A stretch of DNA of 64,000 bases from Acidobacteriota bacterium (GCA_019639155.1 JAHBSJ010000004.1:62001-126000); one strand, 5' to 3'; shown: positions 28,040 through 37,296, counted from the first letter of the stretch. Numbers and translations are program-made. Notes: generated by a model from the letters alone, not told the origin.

Positions 28040-29329
28040 TCAAGCATAGATACCACGCATCCGCGTGTCGTATGCCACACGATCGATGGCGAGCATATAT
28101 GCCGCAGTACGCGTGTCAACATCGTGCTTTTCAGAAAAATGGCAAAGTTCGTTGAAGCTCGCCACCATTTTCTCCTCAAGCCTTTCGTTCACCTGCCGTT
28201 CCGGCCAAAAATAGCCCATGCGGTCTTGTACCCACTCGAAGTAGGAAACGGTAACGCCGCCGGCATTGGCCAAGATGTCAGGAATAACGAAGATGCCCTT
28301 ATCATGCAATATCTTGTCTGCCTTTGGCGTGGTCGGGCCGTTCGCTCCTTCTGCAAGGATCTTGCACTTGATCCGGTCAGCATTTTCGCTGGTTATCTGA
28401 TTCTCGGTGGCACACGGTGCCAAAACGTCGCATTCGATCTCCAACAATGCCTTGTTGTCCACGTGATCGGCTTCCGTATAGCCTTCAAGCGTCTTGTTCT
28501 TTGAAAGATACTCCATAACCTGCGGGATATTAAGCCCATTACTGTTATAGATACCGCCAAAGATGTCTGAGATCGCCGTGATCTTATAACCTGCTTCGTA
28601 CATAAGCTCAGCGCCAATGCCGCCTACGTTACCGGAGCCCTGAACCACGACAGATGTTTGCTGCGGCGTCAGGTTGAACCGCTTGATCGCCTCATTGACG
28701 GTGAACATCACGCCGCGGCCCGTCGCCTCGCGTCTTCCCAGCGATCCGCCGAGAGCGACCGGCTTGCCGGTTACGACAGCAGTTACTGTATGCCGCGAAT
28801 GCATGGAATATGTGTCCATGATCCAGGCCATCGTCTGCTCGTTGGTATTCATGTCGGGTGCCGGAACGTCCTTGTCGGGGCCGATGAAATCGATCAACTC
28901 GGCAGTATAACGACGCGTCAATCGTTCTAGTTCGCCCAGCGACATCTGACGCGGATCACAGATGATGCCGCCTTTGCCGCCGCCGAAAGGCACGTTGACG
29001 ACCGCACATTTCCAAGTCATCCACGCAGCAAGCGCTTTAACCTCATCGAGCGAAACATCCGGAGCGTAGCGAATACCGCCTTTTGCCGGGCCCCGAGCAA
29101 AATTGTGCTGAACGCGATAGCCTTCAAAAACCTGTATATGTCCGGTGTCCATTTTCACCGGGATGTAAACCTTAAGTTCGCGGCTGGGAACACGCATGAC
29201 CGCATAGAGGTCCGGGTCGAGACCCAAAAGCTGAGCCGCACGGTCAAACCTTTCGCTCATTGCCTCGAAAGGGTTCTTTTCGTCACTTCCGCGGAATCGC
29301 CTCATCTCATCCGCCATTGGATTTGCCAT
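28040..29329 (-). CDS. gdhA: Glutamate dehydrogenase (Glu/Leu/Phe/Val dehydrogenase family)
   Basis: A 429-residue cytoplasmic enzyme that interconverts glutamate and 2-oxoglutarate plus ammonia with a nicotinamide cofactor. Clear features: the substrate domain with GPAKGGIRY and the catalytic-Lys segment PFGGGKGGI; the PAPDMNT motif; the Rossmann fold [11 protein letters not shown]; and [15 protein letters not shown] near the C-terminus. The length fits the hexameric class of about 420 residues. The ATG follows GGAGATTTTTT. The gene stands alone on the minus strand, divergent from the TPR protein gene; a TATATT at about 29356-29361 on the minus strand may be its -10. Cofactor preference cannot be read safely. 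Confidence 0.94.
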   Translation of the reverse strand: MANPMADEMRRFRGSDEKNPFEAMSERFDRAAQLLGLDPDLYAVMRVPSRELKVYIPVKMDTGHIQVFEGYRVQHNFARGPAKGGIRYAPDVSLDEVKALAAWMTWKCAVVNVPFGGGKGGIICDPRQMSLGELERLTRRYTAELIDFIGPDKDVPAPDMNTNEQTMAWIMDTYSMHSRHTVTAVVTGKPVALGGSLGRREATGRGVMFTVNEAIKRFNLTPQQTSVVVQGSGNVGGIGAELMYEAGYKITAISDIFGGIYNSNGLNIPQVMEYLSKNKTLEGYTEADHVDNKALLEIECDVLAPCATENQITSENADRIKCKILAEGANGPTTPKADKILHDKGIFVIPDILANAGGVTVSYFEWVQDRMGYFWPERQVNERLEEKMVASFNELCHFSEKHDVDTRTAAYMLAIDRVAYDTRMRGIYA

Positions 29330-29564
29330 AAAAAATCTCCGATCAGTTTCTAAATATAGTTTGCTCTATTCAGATAAATTCCATTGCCGACCAACAAAGA
29401 CTCACCGTTTCGGCATCGTAACAAAACTGTGCGAACCGCGCCGCGTTTCGGGACACGTGATCGCAAAATGCTCTTGTAAAGATGATTGCACTAGAGGCAG
29501 GAATTGCATAGCCGTCTCGGCGGTCTTTCGCAAGATATTAACTTACCGTCAAAAGGTCGCGCAA

Positions 29565-31097
29565 ATGACAGCGGTGCGAAAGGTAACGGAATTTGGATAT
29601 CGACCGCATTGCACGCGATTTTTTCCCGATGTTAAGATTTTTCTGAGAGTGAAAAAGGCAATATACGGAATTGGCCAAACGGCATCTGAGGTTGTGCAGC
29701 AGTACGGCTTGGCGGTGTTCCTGATCCTGTTTGCCTTTGCGGTCGGATGGACCGCAACGACGGCCGCAGCACAAGACGACGACGTGGCCGAGGCGATCGA
29801 GCTTTTCGAAATGGGTCAGGACCGCCACTCGAAAGGCGAACTGCGTGAGGCTGAAGAATTCTATAAAAAGGCCATTGAGAAGCTGCCGGAATTTCCGGAA
29901 GCTTTATACCAGCTCGGGATGCTGCAGCAGGCTAAAGGCGATTTTCGCGCAGCCGAAGCGAATTTCCGTAAAGCTTTGGAACAGCGTCCGGATTGGACGC
30001 TCGCGATGACCTCGCTCGCTTCCCTGCTGGTATCTGACGGCAGGATAGCCGAAGCGAGAACTCTGATCACTGAGGCTCTCGAAATCAATCCCCAAAATCC
30101 GCCCGCCGTTGCCGCGCTTGCAGAGATTTTGATCAGATCCAAAGCTCCTAAGAGTGAATTGGAAAAGATACTCGTTCGGACCGTCGATCTGTCTGAAAAA
30201 GCGAATCCGACCGCTGCGATCTGGTGGGCACGTGCGGCTTTGGAAAGAGAATTGGGAAAAACGAACGAGGCACGCAAAAGCGCCGCCCGTTCAGCCTCGA
30301 TCGATACCGGCTACCGCGCCGCTTATCAGCTGCTTTTCGATATCGGTATCGAGTTGGGCGATGTAGAATTGGCTAAGGACGCATTTGCGAAGCTCCGCTC
30401 GACAGGTATTTCCGATGATCGCATCCTGATGCTGAATGCACGCATCGCTGCGGCGGAAGGACGATTAGACGATGCAGGCAACCTTCTGAATCAACTCGGT
30501 GAAAGAACATCTGAAGCTGAGTCTCTGGCGAAAAAGATCCGTGTGCTTAAGTCAAGTTCGGCATCGATGTTGGAGAAAGAATTGGAAGCGGAGCCGGACG
30601 ACGTGGACATTATGGCAGGGCTTTGCAATGCGTATCGGGTCACCGATGCTGCGAAAGCAATATTGTTCTGCAAACGCGGATTGGAAGCCGCTCCGGCCCG
30701 TATCGATCTTCGGATCGGCCTTGGAGCGGCCTTAGTTCAGTCCAAACAGTATGAACCGGCAGTATTGATCCTGAGGGAATCGGCCGCCGCTGAGCCGAAG
30801 AACTACACCGCCCGCGCAAATCTCGCGACGGCCCTTTTTCGGCTGAAACGATATGACGAAGCTCTTGCGGAATTTCGAAAACTCGCCGACGAGCGGCCGA
30901 CATCGCCCATCGCATATTACTTTTTGGGCATCATACACGACGAGTTGACCGAATACGCTGACGCCGCGGCGAACTATAGTCTTTTCTTGAAGCATGCCGA
31001 CCGCGGTCAAAATGCCGAGGAGATATTGCAGGCAGAGATGCGATTGCCGCAATTGGCAAAGCTGGTAAAGGAAGGCAAAGGCAAACGAAAGAACTGA
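29565..31097 (+). CDS. Exported TPR-repeat protein
   Basis: A tetratricopeptide protein of about 510 residues. A hydrophobic N-terminal segment (YGLAVFLILFAFAVGWTATTAAA) is a signal peptide or anchor. At least nine TPR-like helical pairs follow, for example AIELFEMGQDRHSKGELREAEEFYKKAIE, EALYQLGMLQQAKGDF and YDEALAEFRKLADERP. The start is uncertain: ATG 29565 has AAAAGG upstream, while GTG 29649 would give a more usual signal-peptide length. The region further upstream does not look coding. The next gene begins 3 bases after the stop and the one after that 3 bases later again, so the three form an operon of exported proteins, perhaps one periplasmic complex. Confidence 0.82.
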   Translation: MTAVRKVTEFGYRPHCTRFFPDVKIFLRVKKAIYGIGQTASEVVQQYGLAVFLILFAFAVGWTATTAAAQDDDVAEAIELFEMGQDRHSKGELREAEEFYKKAIEKLPEFPEALYQLGMLQQAKGDFRAAEANFRKALEQRPDWTLAMTSLASLLVSDGRIAEARTLITEALEINPQNPPAVAALAEILIRSKAPKSELEKILVRTVDLSEKANPTAAIWWARAALERELGKTNEARKSAARSASIDTGYRAAYQLLFDIGIELGDVELAKDAFAKLRSTGISDDRILMLNARIAAAEGRLDDAGNLLNQLGERTSEAESLAKKIRVLKSSSASMLEKELEAEPDDVDIMAGLCNAYRVTDAAKAILFCKRGLEAAPARIDLRIGLGAALVQSKQYEPAVLILRESAAAEPKNYTARANLATALFRLKRYDEALAEFRKLADERPTSPIAYYFLGIIHDELTEYADAAANYSLFLKHADRGQNAEEILQAEMRLPQLAKLVKEGKGKRKN

Positions 31098-31100
31098 CAG

Positions 31101-31661
31101 ATGAAGGCAGTCAGTGAAAAGTTTTTCGGCAGGATCAGACGTGTACTTTACGGCTCTGTCCTGATACTCTGCGCTGTTTTCGCTGCAGCCGGGCCCATGG
31201 CTGCACAGGATGATGATCCTATCGAAGGTGCCCCGCCGCCTGAAGTGTTATTTTCCATAGCCGAGAGTGACCAACTTGCCAAGGCAAAGGACCTGCGTGC
31301 AAGAACGCGGTTGGCCATAGAGCTGATGGACGCACGTCTCAAGGCCGCTGAACGGCACAGCAGCAATTCTAATTTCGACGCTGTCTTTGCAGAACTCGGG
31401 CCGTTTCATGCTCTTGTATTGGACGGGATCGAGTATTTGGAAAAGCAAGATCTCAGATCGAAATCCGTTTTGGACAACCTAAAGCGGTTCGAGATCGGTA
31501 TCAGGGGATTTTTTCCTCGGTTGGAGCTCTTGCGGCGAAGTGCTCCTACGGACTACGAGCCTTACATCAGACGGCTGATCCGCGTGGTTCGCGAGGCGCG
31601 GTCGCGTGCACTGGACCCGATGTTCAGCGAGGCCATCGTGCCCATCCGAAGACCCAACTAA
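31101..31661 (+). CDS. Exported hypothetical helical protein
   Basis: A 186-residue protein not recognised as a named family. It starts with a signal peptide (about residues 1-36, cleaved near GPMAAQDDD) and is otherwise predicted helical and rich in Arg, Leu and Glu. A segment near the C-terminus reads EPYIRRLIRVVREARSRALDP. The mature N-terminus (AQDDDPIEG) echoes that of the preceding TPR protein (AQDDDVAEA). It lies in the middle of a three-gene operon with 3-base gaps, so a joint periplasmic role is likely; the function is unknown. Confidence 0.75.
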   Translation: MKAVSEKFFGRIRRVLYGSVLILCAVFAAAGPMAAQDDDPIEGAPPPEVLFSIAESDQLAKAKDLRARTRLAIELMDARLKAAERHSSNSNFDAVFAELGPFHALVLDGIEYLEKQDLRSKSVLDNLKRFEIGIRGFFPRLELLRRSAPTDYEPYIRRLIRVVREARSRALDPMFSEAIVPIRRPN

Positions 31662-31664
31662 TAT

Positions 31665-32231
31665 ATGCGCATTAAAGTTATAGGTATCATCGCCGGCGCT
31701 CTATTTCTGGTAGGGATCTCTATTTTCCCCGCGGCCGCTCAACGAGATTACTTCACGCCCGAAGAGATCGAGATCATCCGCGACGCTCAGCAGATCGACG
31801 AACGTATCGCCGTTCTGGTAAAGGCCATTGACCGGCGATTCGAGGTCATGAATGTCAACGTCTCACCGCCGAAAGAGGCAAAAAAGAAGTCGGGCGATTG
31901 GGGGCCGATGCCGGCGGGCACCAAAAGTGAACTGATCCGTGACATCCGACGGATAATGCAGAAGGCAATTGATGATATTGACAATCTCGCCGAGCGCCCC
32001 AATTCGGCCGTAATCGAGGAAGGCAGCAGGAAAAAGGGCGAGACAATGTCGAAGCTTTTCCCTAAGGCTGTGCGTGAACTTGCCGCAGCCGCCACCCGCT
32101 ACCGGCCGGCTCTGGCCGCGGAGATCGACCGCTCCACGTCGCCCGATGACATTGCTCAAATGTCTGCGACCATCGAGATGTGCGATGAGGTGATCGCTTC
32201 GCTCACAAAGCTGCCGCCGCCTTCAAAATAG
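31665..32231 (+). CDS. Exported hypothetical helical protein
   Basis: A 188-residue protein with a signal peptide (MRIKVIGIIAGALFLVGISI, cleaved near AAAQRD) and a helical body. It starts three bases after the previous gene. It resembles that neighbour in size and helical character, and both have a region of repeated basic helices (LIRDIRRIMQKAIDDIDNLA here), but not strongly enough to call them paralogues. The C-terminal part (AQMSATIEMCDEVIASLTKL) is also helical. No motif indicates function. It is the last gene of the operon; gcvT begins 75 bases further on. Confidence 0.72.
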   Translation: MRIKVIGIIAGALFLVGISIFPAAAQRDYFTPEEIEIIRDAQQIDERIAVLVKAIDRRFEVMNVNVSPPKEAKKKSGDWGPMPAGTKSELIRDIRRIMQKAIDDIDNLAERPNSAVIEEGSRKKGETMSKLFPKAVRELAAAATRYRPALAAEIDRSTSPDDIAQMSATIEMCDEVIASLTKLPPPSK

Positions 32232-32306
32232 AAACAAAGCATCAAAATTTTTGTTTGTCTGCGTTTCCGGTTTGAAAACCTCGTAGTTTGGTCGGACAAT
32301 GTTGGT

Positions 32307-33428
32307 ATGACAGAAGGCGTACTAAAAAAGACCCCGCTTAATGATGCTCATCGTTCGCTCGGCGGTAAGATGGTCGATTTCGGCGGTTGGGATATGCCGG
32401 TGCAATACTCGGCGGGCGTGATCGAGGAACATAATCGCTGCCGTACACGGAGCGGCCTGTTTGACGTTTCGCATATGGGCGAGATCTGGGTCGAAGGCCC
32501 CGATTCGATCAGTTTCGTGAACCGTTTGACAACGAACGACGTAACGAAGCTCGAGGACGGCCAAGCTCATTATTCCTGCATGCCCAACAAGGACGGCGGC
32601 GTTGTCGATGACCTGCTGGTCTATCGCTTCAACAGCCACAAGCTGCTTCTCGTCGTCAACGCCGGTACGACGGATAAGGATTGGGCTTGGATCAAGTCTC
32701 ATCATTCTGAACATGAGGACGTCGGCCTGAGGAACGCGTCGGCAGATTTCTGCCAGATAGCGATCCAAGGCCCGGAAGCGACAACCATCCTTCAGGGACT
32801 GACCGATACCGAACTTTCGCAGATAAAAAACTATTGGTTCACTGAGGGCGAGGTTGACGGCGTAGGTGCGATCATTTCGCGGACGGGCTACACCGGTGAG
32901 GACGGCTTTGAGGTTTACGCCGCTCCGGAATTTGCAGAACAGCTTTGGAACAAGATGCTCGATGCAGGCAGATTCGGCGACGACGACGGCATACTTCCGT
33001 GCGGGCTCGCGGCACGAAATACACTGCGGCTCGAGGCTGCGATGTCGCTTTACGGCCATGAGCTCGGTGACGATATCTCGCCGCTCGAGGCCGGGCTCGG
33101 CTGGATCACAAAACTAGACAAGGAGGGCGGCTTCATTGGCCGCGACATCTTGGCTGAACAAAAGCAGAACGGCCTTTCACGCAAGATCGCGGGTTTTGAA
33201 ATGAAAGAACCCGGCATCGGGCGTGATGGTTTCGACGTTTATGTGAACGGCGAAAAGTGCGGTGTCGTTACCAGCGGCTCGCCCGCACCATTTTTGAAAA
33301 AGAACATCGGGCTCGCGTTCCTGCCGCCGGAGTTTGCAAAACCGGGGCAAGAAATTAAAATTGACGTCAGAGGCCGCCACGTCGCCGCCGAGGTCGTGCC
33401 GACACCGTTCTATAAGCGGGAGAAATAA
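32307..33428 (+). CDS. gcvT: Glycine cleavage system T protein (aminomethyltransferase)
   Basis: A 373-residue protein that transfers the methylene group from the lipoyl arm of GcvH to tetrahydrofolate, releasing ammonia. Typical segments: GGKMVDFGGWDMPVQYSAGVIEEH, GLFDVSHMGEI, NRLTTNDV, the folate-site region RTGYTGEDGFEVY and LRLEAAMSLYGHEL. The length is standard. The stop codon overlaps the ATG of the following antitoxin (TAATG), so that gene is translated in step with gcvT. gcvH lies beyond the toxin-antitoxin pair, and gcvPA/gcvPB 8.5 kb further on. Confidence 0.96.
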   Translation: MTEGVLKKTPLNDAHRSLGGKMVDFGGWDMPVQYSAGVIEEHNRCRTRSGLFDVSHMGEIWVEGPDSISFVNRLTTNDVTKLEDGQAHYSCMPNKDGGVVDDLLVYRFNSHKLLLVVNAGTTDKDWAWIKSHHSEHEDVGLRNASADFCQIAIQGPEATTILQGLTDTELSQIKNYWFTEGEVDGVGAIISRTGYTGEDGFEVYAAPEFAEQLWNKMLDAGRFGDDDGILPCGLAARNTLRLEAAMSLYGHELGDDISPLEAGLGWITKLDKEGGFIGRDILAEQKQNGLSRKIAGFEMKEPGIGRDGFDVYVNGEKCGVVTSGSPAPFLKKNIGLAFLPPEFAKPGQEIKIDVRGRHVAAEVVPTPFYKREK

Positions 33429-33661
33429 TGAACATTCGATTTCATACAGAGATCCGAAACGGGAATATCATTGTCCCCGACGAGTTTCGCGCAAAGCTTG
33501 GTGATGACGTCCCGGTGGAGGTTGAGGTTATTGTTCAGAATGGATCTGATGCTGGAGTAGCTGATTCGGAAGATTTTCTTGCTTATCTGATGAAGAATCC
33601 TATCAGATTTGAAGGCTCTCCGCTGACCCGTGAAGAGATCTATGCCGAACGACTTCGTTAA
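33428..33661 (+). CDS. Antitoxin of a PIN toxin pair
   Basis: A 77-residue protein. The N-terminal half (RFHTEIRNGNIIVPDEFRAKL followed by VPVEVEVIV) fits a small beta DNA-binding fold like AbrB-type antitoxins. The C-terminal half (FLAYLMKNPIRFEGSPLTREEIYAERLR) is the kind of extended tail that wraps round a PIN toxin. Its start overlaps the gcvT stop and its end overlaps the PIN gene, as in many toxin-antitoxin pairs. It should neutralise the toxin and probably repress its own expression, though here it also depends on gcv transcription. Confidence 0.78.
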   Translation: MNIRFHTEIRNGNIIVPDEFRAKLGDDVPVEVEVIVQNGSDAGVADSEDFLAYLMKNPIRFEGSPLTREEIYAERLR

Positions 33662-34061
33662 GGTCTTTGTTGATACCAATGTTTGGTTCTATGCGATCTC
33701 CGAACAGGACGCCGAGCTAAGAGAAATTGCACAGTCACTTATTTCAGAGCCCTATCACGGGATATGCATCAGTACGCAGGTGATCAATGAGCTTTGCTTT
33801 AACTTAAAGAGGAAAGCGAGTTTCAGCGAAGAAGAAATTGGTAAGCTAATACGCTCGTTTTATGCCTCGTATGAGGTTTTGAGTCTTAACAGAAAGGTTC
33901 TACTAAGGGCATCAAAATTACGGCGAGACTTCTCTATTTCGTTCTGGGACGGATTACTGTTGGCCGCCGCCGCAGAGGCCGGAGCCGAAATATTTTACTC
34001 ACAAGATATGCAAAACGGGCTAATGATAGAGAATGGGCTAAAGGTCATTAACCCGTTCTAA
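33642..34061 (+). CDS. PIN-domain toxin (VapC-like ribonuclease)
   Basis: A PIN-domain protein of 139 residues from ATG 33642; a GTG at 33630 would add four residues. The acidic metal-binding residues are in place: FVDTNVWFY near the N-terminus, ISTQVINELCFNL, FWDGLLLAAAAEAGA, and FYSQDMQNG near the C-terminus. VapC-type toxins cut RNA, often tRNA or rRNA. It overlaps the antitoxin gene by 20 bases. Its last codons (NPF) end 17 bases before gcvH, so the pair sits between gcvT and gcvH. All catalytic positions look intact, so the toxin is probably active. Confidence 0.86.
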   Translation: MPNDFVKVFVDTNVWFYAISEQDAELREIAQSLISEPYHGICISTQVINELCFNLKRKASFSEEEIGKLIRSFYASYEVLSLNRKVLLRASKLRRDFSISFWDGLLLAAAAEAGAEIFYSQDMQNGLMIENGLKVINPF

Positions 34062-34078
34062 AAAGAGAGATGAAATTT

Positions 34079-34471
34079 ATGTCAAACATTCCCGAAAACT
34101 TACGTTACAGCAAAGATCACGAGTGGGTTGCCGTCGAAGGCGACGTCGCGGCCATCGGCATCACGGATTACGCGCAGCATTCGCTGGGCGACGTGGTTTA
34201 CATCGATATGCCGCGTGTCGGCGACAAATTCGGCGCTCATGAATCGTTCGGTTCGGTCGAATCGGTCAAGGCCGTTTCTGAAGTGTTCACGCCGGTCGCC
34301 GGCGAGGTCACTGCCGTGAATGACGGACTCAACGACACGCCCGAAAAGGTGAACGGCGACCCGTACGGCGATGCGTGGTTCATCAAGATCAAGATGGACA
34401 ATCCGGGCGACGCCGACGGCATGATGTCAGCCGCTGAGTACGAAGAATACCTCGAAGGCATCGACCACTGA
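34079..34471 (+). CDS. gcvH: Glycine cleavage system H protein
   Basis: A lipoyl carrier of 130 residues that shuttles the aminomethyl group between the P, T and L proteins. The lipoylated lysine is in ESVKAVSEV, within the usual FGSVESVKAVSEVFTP. The N-terminus (MSNIPENLRYSKDHEWV) is canonical from ATG 34079, which has AGAGAG nine bases upstream; an in-frame ATG at 34070 would add MKF. The gene follows the PIN toxin after 17 bases. It is the last plus-strand gene before an 8.2-kb minus-strand block, with gcvPA and gcvPB on the far side. Confidence 0.95.
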   Translation: MSNIPENLRYSKDHEWVAVEGDVAAIGITDYAQHSLGDVVYIDMPRVGDKFGAHESFGSVESVKAVSEVFTPVAGEVTAVNDGLNDTPEKVNGDPYGDAWFIKIKMDNPGDADGMMSAAEYEEYLEGIDH

Positions 34472-34486
34472 CCCTCTTTAGTTCCT

Positions 34487-36544
34487 CTACTTGACCGCCG
34501 GTTCGGTTAGGACCGGCGTGTCAAGGTATTTCGCAAAGAACCTCACATAACGCCGTACACGGTCAACCGAATGCCGCGGTTCGGTAATGCCGTGTCCCGC
34601 CCGCGGATACACGACAAATTCGACTGGCACCTTCATTTCTTTCAATGCCATATAGAATTCCTGCGCCTGTGCGATCGGCACGCGTGTGTCGTTCTGCCCG
34701 TGCATTATCATGGTCGGCGTCTTGACGTTCTTGATGTACTTCATCGGCGAACGGTCCCAATAAAGTTCGGTCGCGTCCCACGGAGACTTGTCGTCATAGA
34801 ACCAACGCAGATACCGCTGAATATCGTTCTGCGAATACATTGAGTAGATGTTGGTCAATCCGGCTCCGGGGCTGACGGCCTTGAAGCGGTCGGTCTGCGT
34901 TAACATCCAGAACGTCATGTAACCGCCGTAGGACCAGCCGAGTGCACCCAGCTTGTCAGGATCGGCGAGGCCGCGTGCGATCAGATGATCGACGCCGGTC
35001 ATGCAGTCTTCGTAATCGCCTTTGCCCCACGTGTTCTTGTTCGCCTGTGCGAAAGCCAGCCCGCGCCCCGTAGATCCGCGGAAATTCGGCTGCAGAACAG
35101 CGAAGCCATTCGCCGCGAGCACCTGAACAAGGCCGTTGAAATTGTTCAGCGACGCCGCGGTCGGCCCGCCGTGCGGGTTAATAAGGAATGGCACCCGGCC
35201 GCTCGTATAGCCAACGGGCTTTGTGAGAACTCCTTCGATCTCCATGCCGTCCTTGCTCTTCCAGCGAACGATCTCGGTATCGCCGAGTGCGTATTCTCGG
35301 AGCCACGCGTTGTGGTCGGTAATGCCTCGCAAGTTGTTGAAGTTTACGTTCGCAGCGAAAAGCTCGTTCGGGCGGTCGGCAGTTGACGACGTGCCGATGA
35401 TGGTCTGGCCGTCGCGGCTAACGTCGGCAATGCCGAGCGTGCCGCCGCCGCGGGAAAGCTGCGTGAATGCTCCGCTTTCGATGTTGATCGAAAATGCTTC
35501 GACCGTCTGAAATACATTGGAACTAAAATAGATCGACCTGCCGTCGCGTGACCAAAAAGGCTGACCGACGTTGTTGTCAAAATTCGTCGAGACCTCACGC
35601 GGCGTACCGCCCGCGGCAGAGATCACGTAAAGAAAGGTTGTCGCCACACCGTCGCCCATCGTTCGTGCGCCGATGTAGGCAAGCCAATTGCCGTCAGGCG
35701 ACCAGCGGACCGAATCGCTCGAACCCGGCGTGTCCTCGACCTTGCGTTTTTCTTTGGTTGCGATATTCAGTATCCACGCTTCGGCGAGGCCGCCGTCGTC
35801 GGCTTTTGGCGTAGGACGCGCGGTGAACGAGGCCTGCGTGCCGTCCGGCGACCACTGGGGATCGCTTATGGTGAACGGTCCTTCAGTCAGACGCTTGGCT
35901 TCCTTTTTCTCGATGTCAAAATGCCATAGATGCGTCATTTTGAGGTCTTGATCGATAAGGATCGTGTCGTCTTTCAGCCGTTTTCGATCTTCCTCTTCCT
36001 TTGTCGGCTGATCGGTCGCCGTAAATAGCAGGCTCTTTCCATCGGGCGAGATCCGAAATCCGCTCACTCCGCCTTTCTGCGAGGTTACGGCCCAGGCTTC
36101 GCCGCCGTCTGCGTGCATCATCCATACCTGACGCTCGCCCGCCTTTTCGCGGTCGGTCAGGAACGCGATCATCTTTCCGTCGGGCGTCCATTCGGGCGAA
36201 GTGCAGCTGTTATCACCGCGTGTGAATTGCCGCGCCGCGCCGCCCGCAGCCGGCACGACCCAAACATGCGTCGTCGCTTTCCATTCCTTGTCTTTCTCCG
36301 TCTTTGTTTCAGAGAGCGTGTAAACCACACGTGAGCCGTCCGGCGAGACACGCGGACTGCCGACGCCCTTGACACTCAGCAGGTCCATCGCCGTTAGCAG
36401 CTTTTTGCCGTCTTTGGCACGCGGCGGCGTAGCTTCGGGAGTCGGGCTCGGCTTTTGATCTGCCTGAGCGGGCACGAAAGGTACAAGAAACGCCGAAAAT
36501 GCAAAGGCAACGACGATGGACGAGTAGCGCAGTTTGTTTATCAT
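34487..36544 (-). CDS. S9-family serine peptidase (prolyl oligopeptidase / acylaminoacyl-peptidase type)
   Basis: A 685-residue exported peptidase. A signal peptide (residues 1-29, cleaved near VPAQADQ) is followed by a Pro-rich stretch. A beta-propeller (WD40-like TolB units such as SPDGSRVVY, SPDGKSLLF, SPDGTQASF, SPDGNWLAY) fills residues ~50-400. The C-terminal alpha/beta-hydrolase domain has the nucleophile in GWSYGGYMTFW, the Asp in HGQNDTRVP and the His in RAGHGI. Such enzymes cleave short peptides, here probably in the periplasm. The gene lies tail-to-tail with gcvH (15 bases between stops), leaving little room for a terminator. Confidence 0.92.
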   Translation of the reverse strand: MINKLRYSSIVVAFAFSAFLVPFVPAQADQKPSPTPEATPPRAKDGKKLLTAMDLLSVKGVGSPRVSPDGSRVVYTLSETKTEKDKEWKATTHVWVVPAAGGAARQFTRGDNSCTSPEWTPDGKMIAFLTDREKAGERQVWMMHADGGEAWAVTSQKGGVSGFRISPDGKSLLFTATDQPTKEEEDRKRLKDDTILIDQDLKMTHLWHFDIEKKEAKRLTEGPFTISDPQWSPDGTQASFTARPTPKADDGGLAEAWILNIATKEKRKVEDTPGSSDSVRWSPDGNWLAYIGARTMGDGVATTFLYVISAAGGTPREVSTNFDNNVGQPFWSRDGRSIYFSSNVFQTVEAFSINIESGAFTQLSRGGGTLGIADVSRDGQTIIGTSSTADRPNELFAANVNFNNLRGITDHNAWLREYALGDTEIVRWKSKDGMEIEGVLTKPVGYTSGRVPFLINPHGGPTAASLNNFNGLVQVLAANGFAVLQPNFRGSTGRGLAFAQANKNTWGKGDYEDCMTGVDHLIARGLADPDKLGALGWSYGGYMTFWMLTQTDRFKAVSPGAGLTNIYSMYSQNDIQRYLRWFYDDKSPWDATELYWDRSPMKYIKNVKTPTMIMHGQNDTRVPIAQAQEFYMALKEMKVPVEFVVYPRAGHGITEPRHSVDRVRRYVRFFAKYLDTPVLTEPAVK

Positions 36545-36675
36545 ATTTTTAGCAACGGAAGACGTTCGGAAAGTTTAAGCGGAAGCCCCAGGTTTTTCAA
36601 ATCGCAGAAAATGCGGTTGACCGGATCTTTTCAGCCAACCGCAGAAATGCCGACAACAGCTCCGAGGCCGTGCGA

Positions 36676-37296
36676 TCACGGCATTGCCGAGAAGTCCATG
36701 CCTGTCAGGTGATCCTGCAGGCTGAAAACGCGGGAGGGATTTGCAAATACAAATTGCCTTGCCGAGATCTCAAGAACGTAAGTATTACCGGCCGGCAAGC
36801 CGTCAAACGCGTAATAACCGAACGTCGTCGTGGTCGCAGACCGGCGCGTTCCGTCCGGAGCTGTCAGGATCAAACGAACGCCGCGTATGCCGTTGCCCGC
36901 GGCAGTCGTCACGCGTCCCGTTATCGAAACGCCCGCTGAGGTCGGCGCAAGGTTCTGAAACCAAAATCCGCCGTGCAGGTCGAATTGAGGCGGAGCGCTT
37001 GTTGACGAAACGCCCGCCGCCGGCTGACCGGCCGTGCCGCTGATGCTGAAAGCTCCGCCGGTCGAATTCGATCCGCCGCCGGTCGCGATAACATTGTGCG
37101 ACAGGTCATACGGCCCGCCGGTCTGGGCCGCATTTTCCACCGCAGAGACGCCGAGACACAGAGCGATCAAAATGAGGACCTTTCCGACTGACCACTGACC
37201 ACCGGCCATTGATAACTGACGCGATCGACCGCGACCGGGATGCAGGCTGGCAGCCTGCGTCCCGTCCGACCACCGACAACTGACAACTGTTCTCAT
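36676..37296 (-). CDS. Small secreted protein with carboxypeptidase-regulatory-like domain
   Basis: A protein of about 206 residues. The start at ATG 37296 is fixed by AAGGAGGAG two bases upstream and by its ATGA overlap with the stop of the S74 protein gene upstream. The first 45 residues are odd: they are encoded by repeat sequences (see 37139-37289) placed between the start codon and the hydrophobic core VLILIALCLGVSA. A Gly/Ser-rich segment (YDLSHNVIATGGGSNSTGGAF...GTAGQ) resembles those in cell-surface proteins. The C-terminal ~85 residues form the same regulatory-like module found at the ends of three other secreted proteins in the window (SAGVSITGRV...FGYYAFDGLPAG). Function unknown. 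Confidence 0.77.
   Translation of the reverse strand: MRTVVSCRWSDGTQAASLHPGRGRSRQLSMAGGQWSVGKVLILIALCLGVSAVENAAQTGGPYDLSHNVIATGGGSNSTGGAFSISGTAGQPAAGVSSTSAPPQFDLHGGFWFQNLAPTSAGVSITGRVTTAAGNGIRGVRLILTAPDGTRRSATTTTFGYYAFDGLPAGNTYVLEISARQFVFANPSRVFSLQDHLTGMDFSAMP
37139..37289. repeat. Mosaic of dispersed repeats within a coding N-terminus
   Basis: Four repeat types lie side by side: a CGCAGAGACGCCGAGACAC-type stretch (37139-37163) like the arms at 17329-17444; a TGACCACTGACC-type stretch (37188-37220); a near-perfect palindrome GGGATGCAGGCT/AGCCTGCGTCCC (about 37236-37262); and CGACAACTGACAACTG (37274-37289). All are in frame with the gene starting at 37296 and make up most of its first 50 codons. 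Confidence 0.7.

Noticed and set aside
29361..29564. N-terminal extension of the TPR protein from 29361
   Set aside because: The extra 68 residues look non-coding (Cys/His/Arg scatter, no conserved character) and place a signal peptide far inside the protein.
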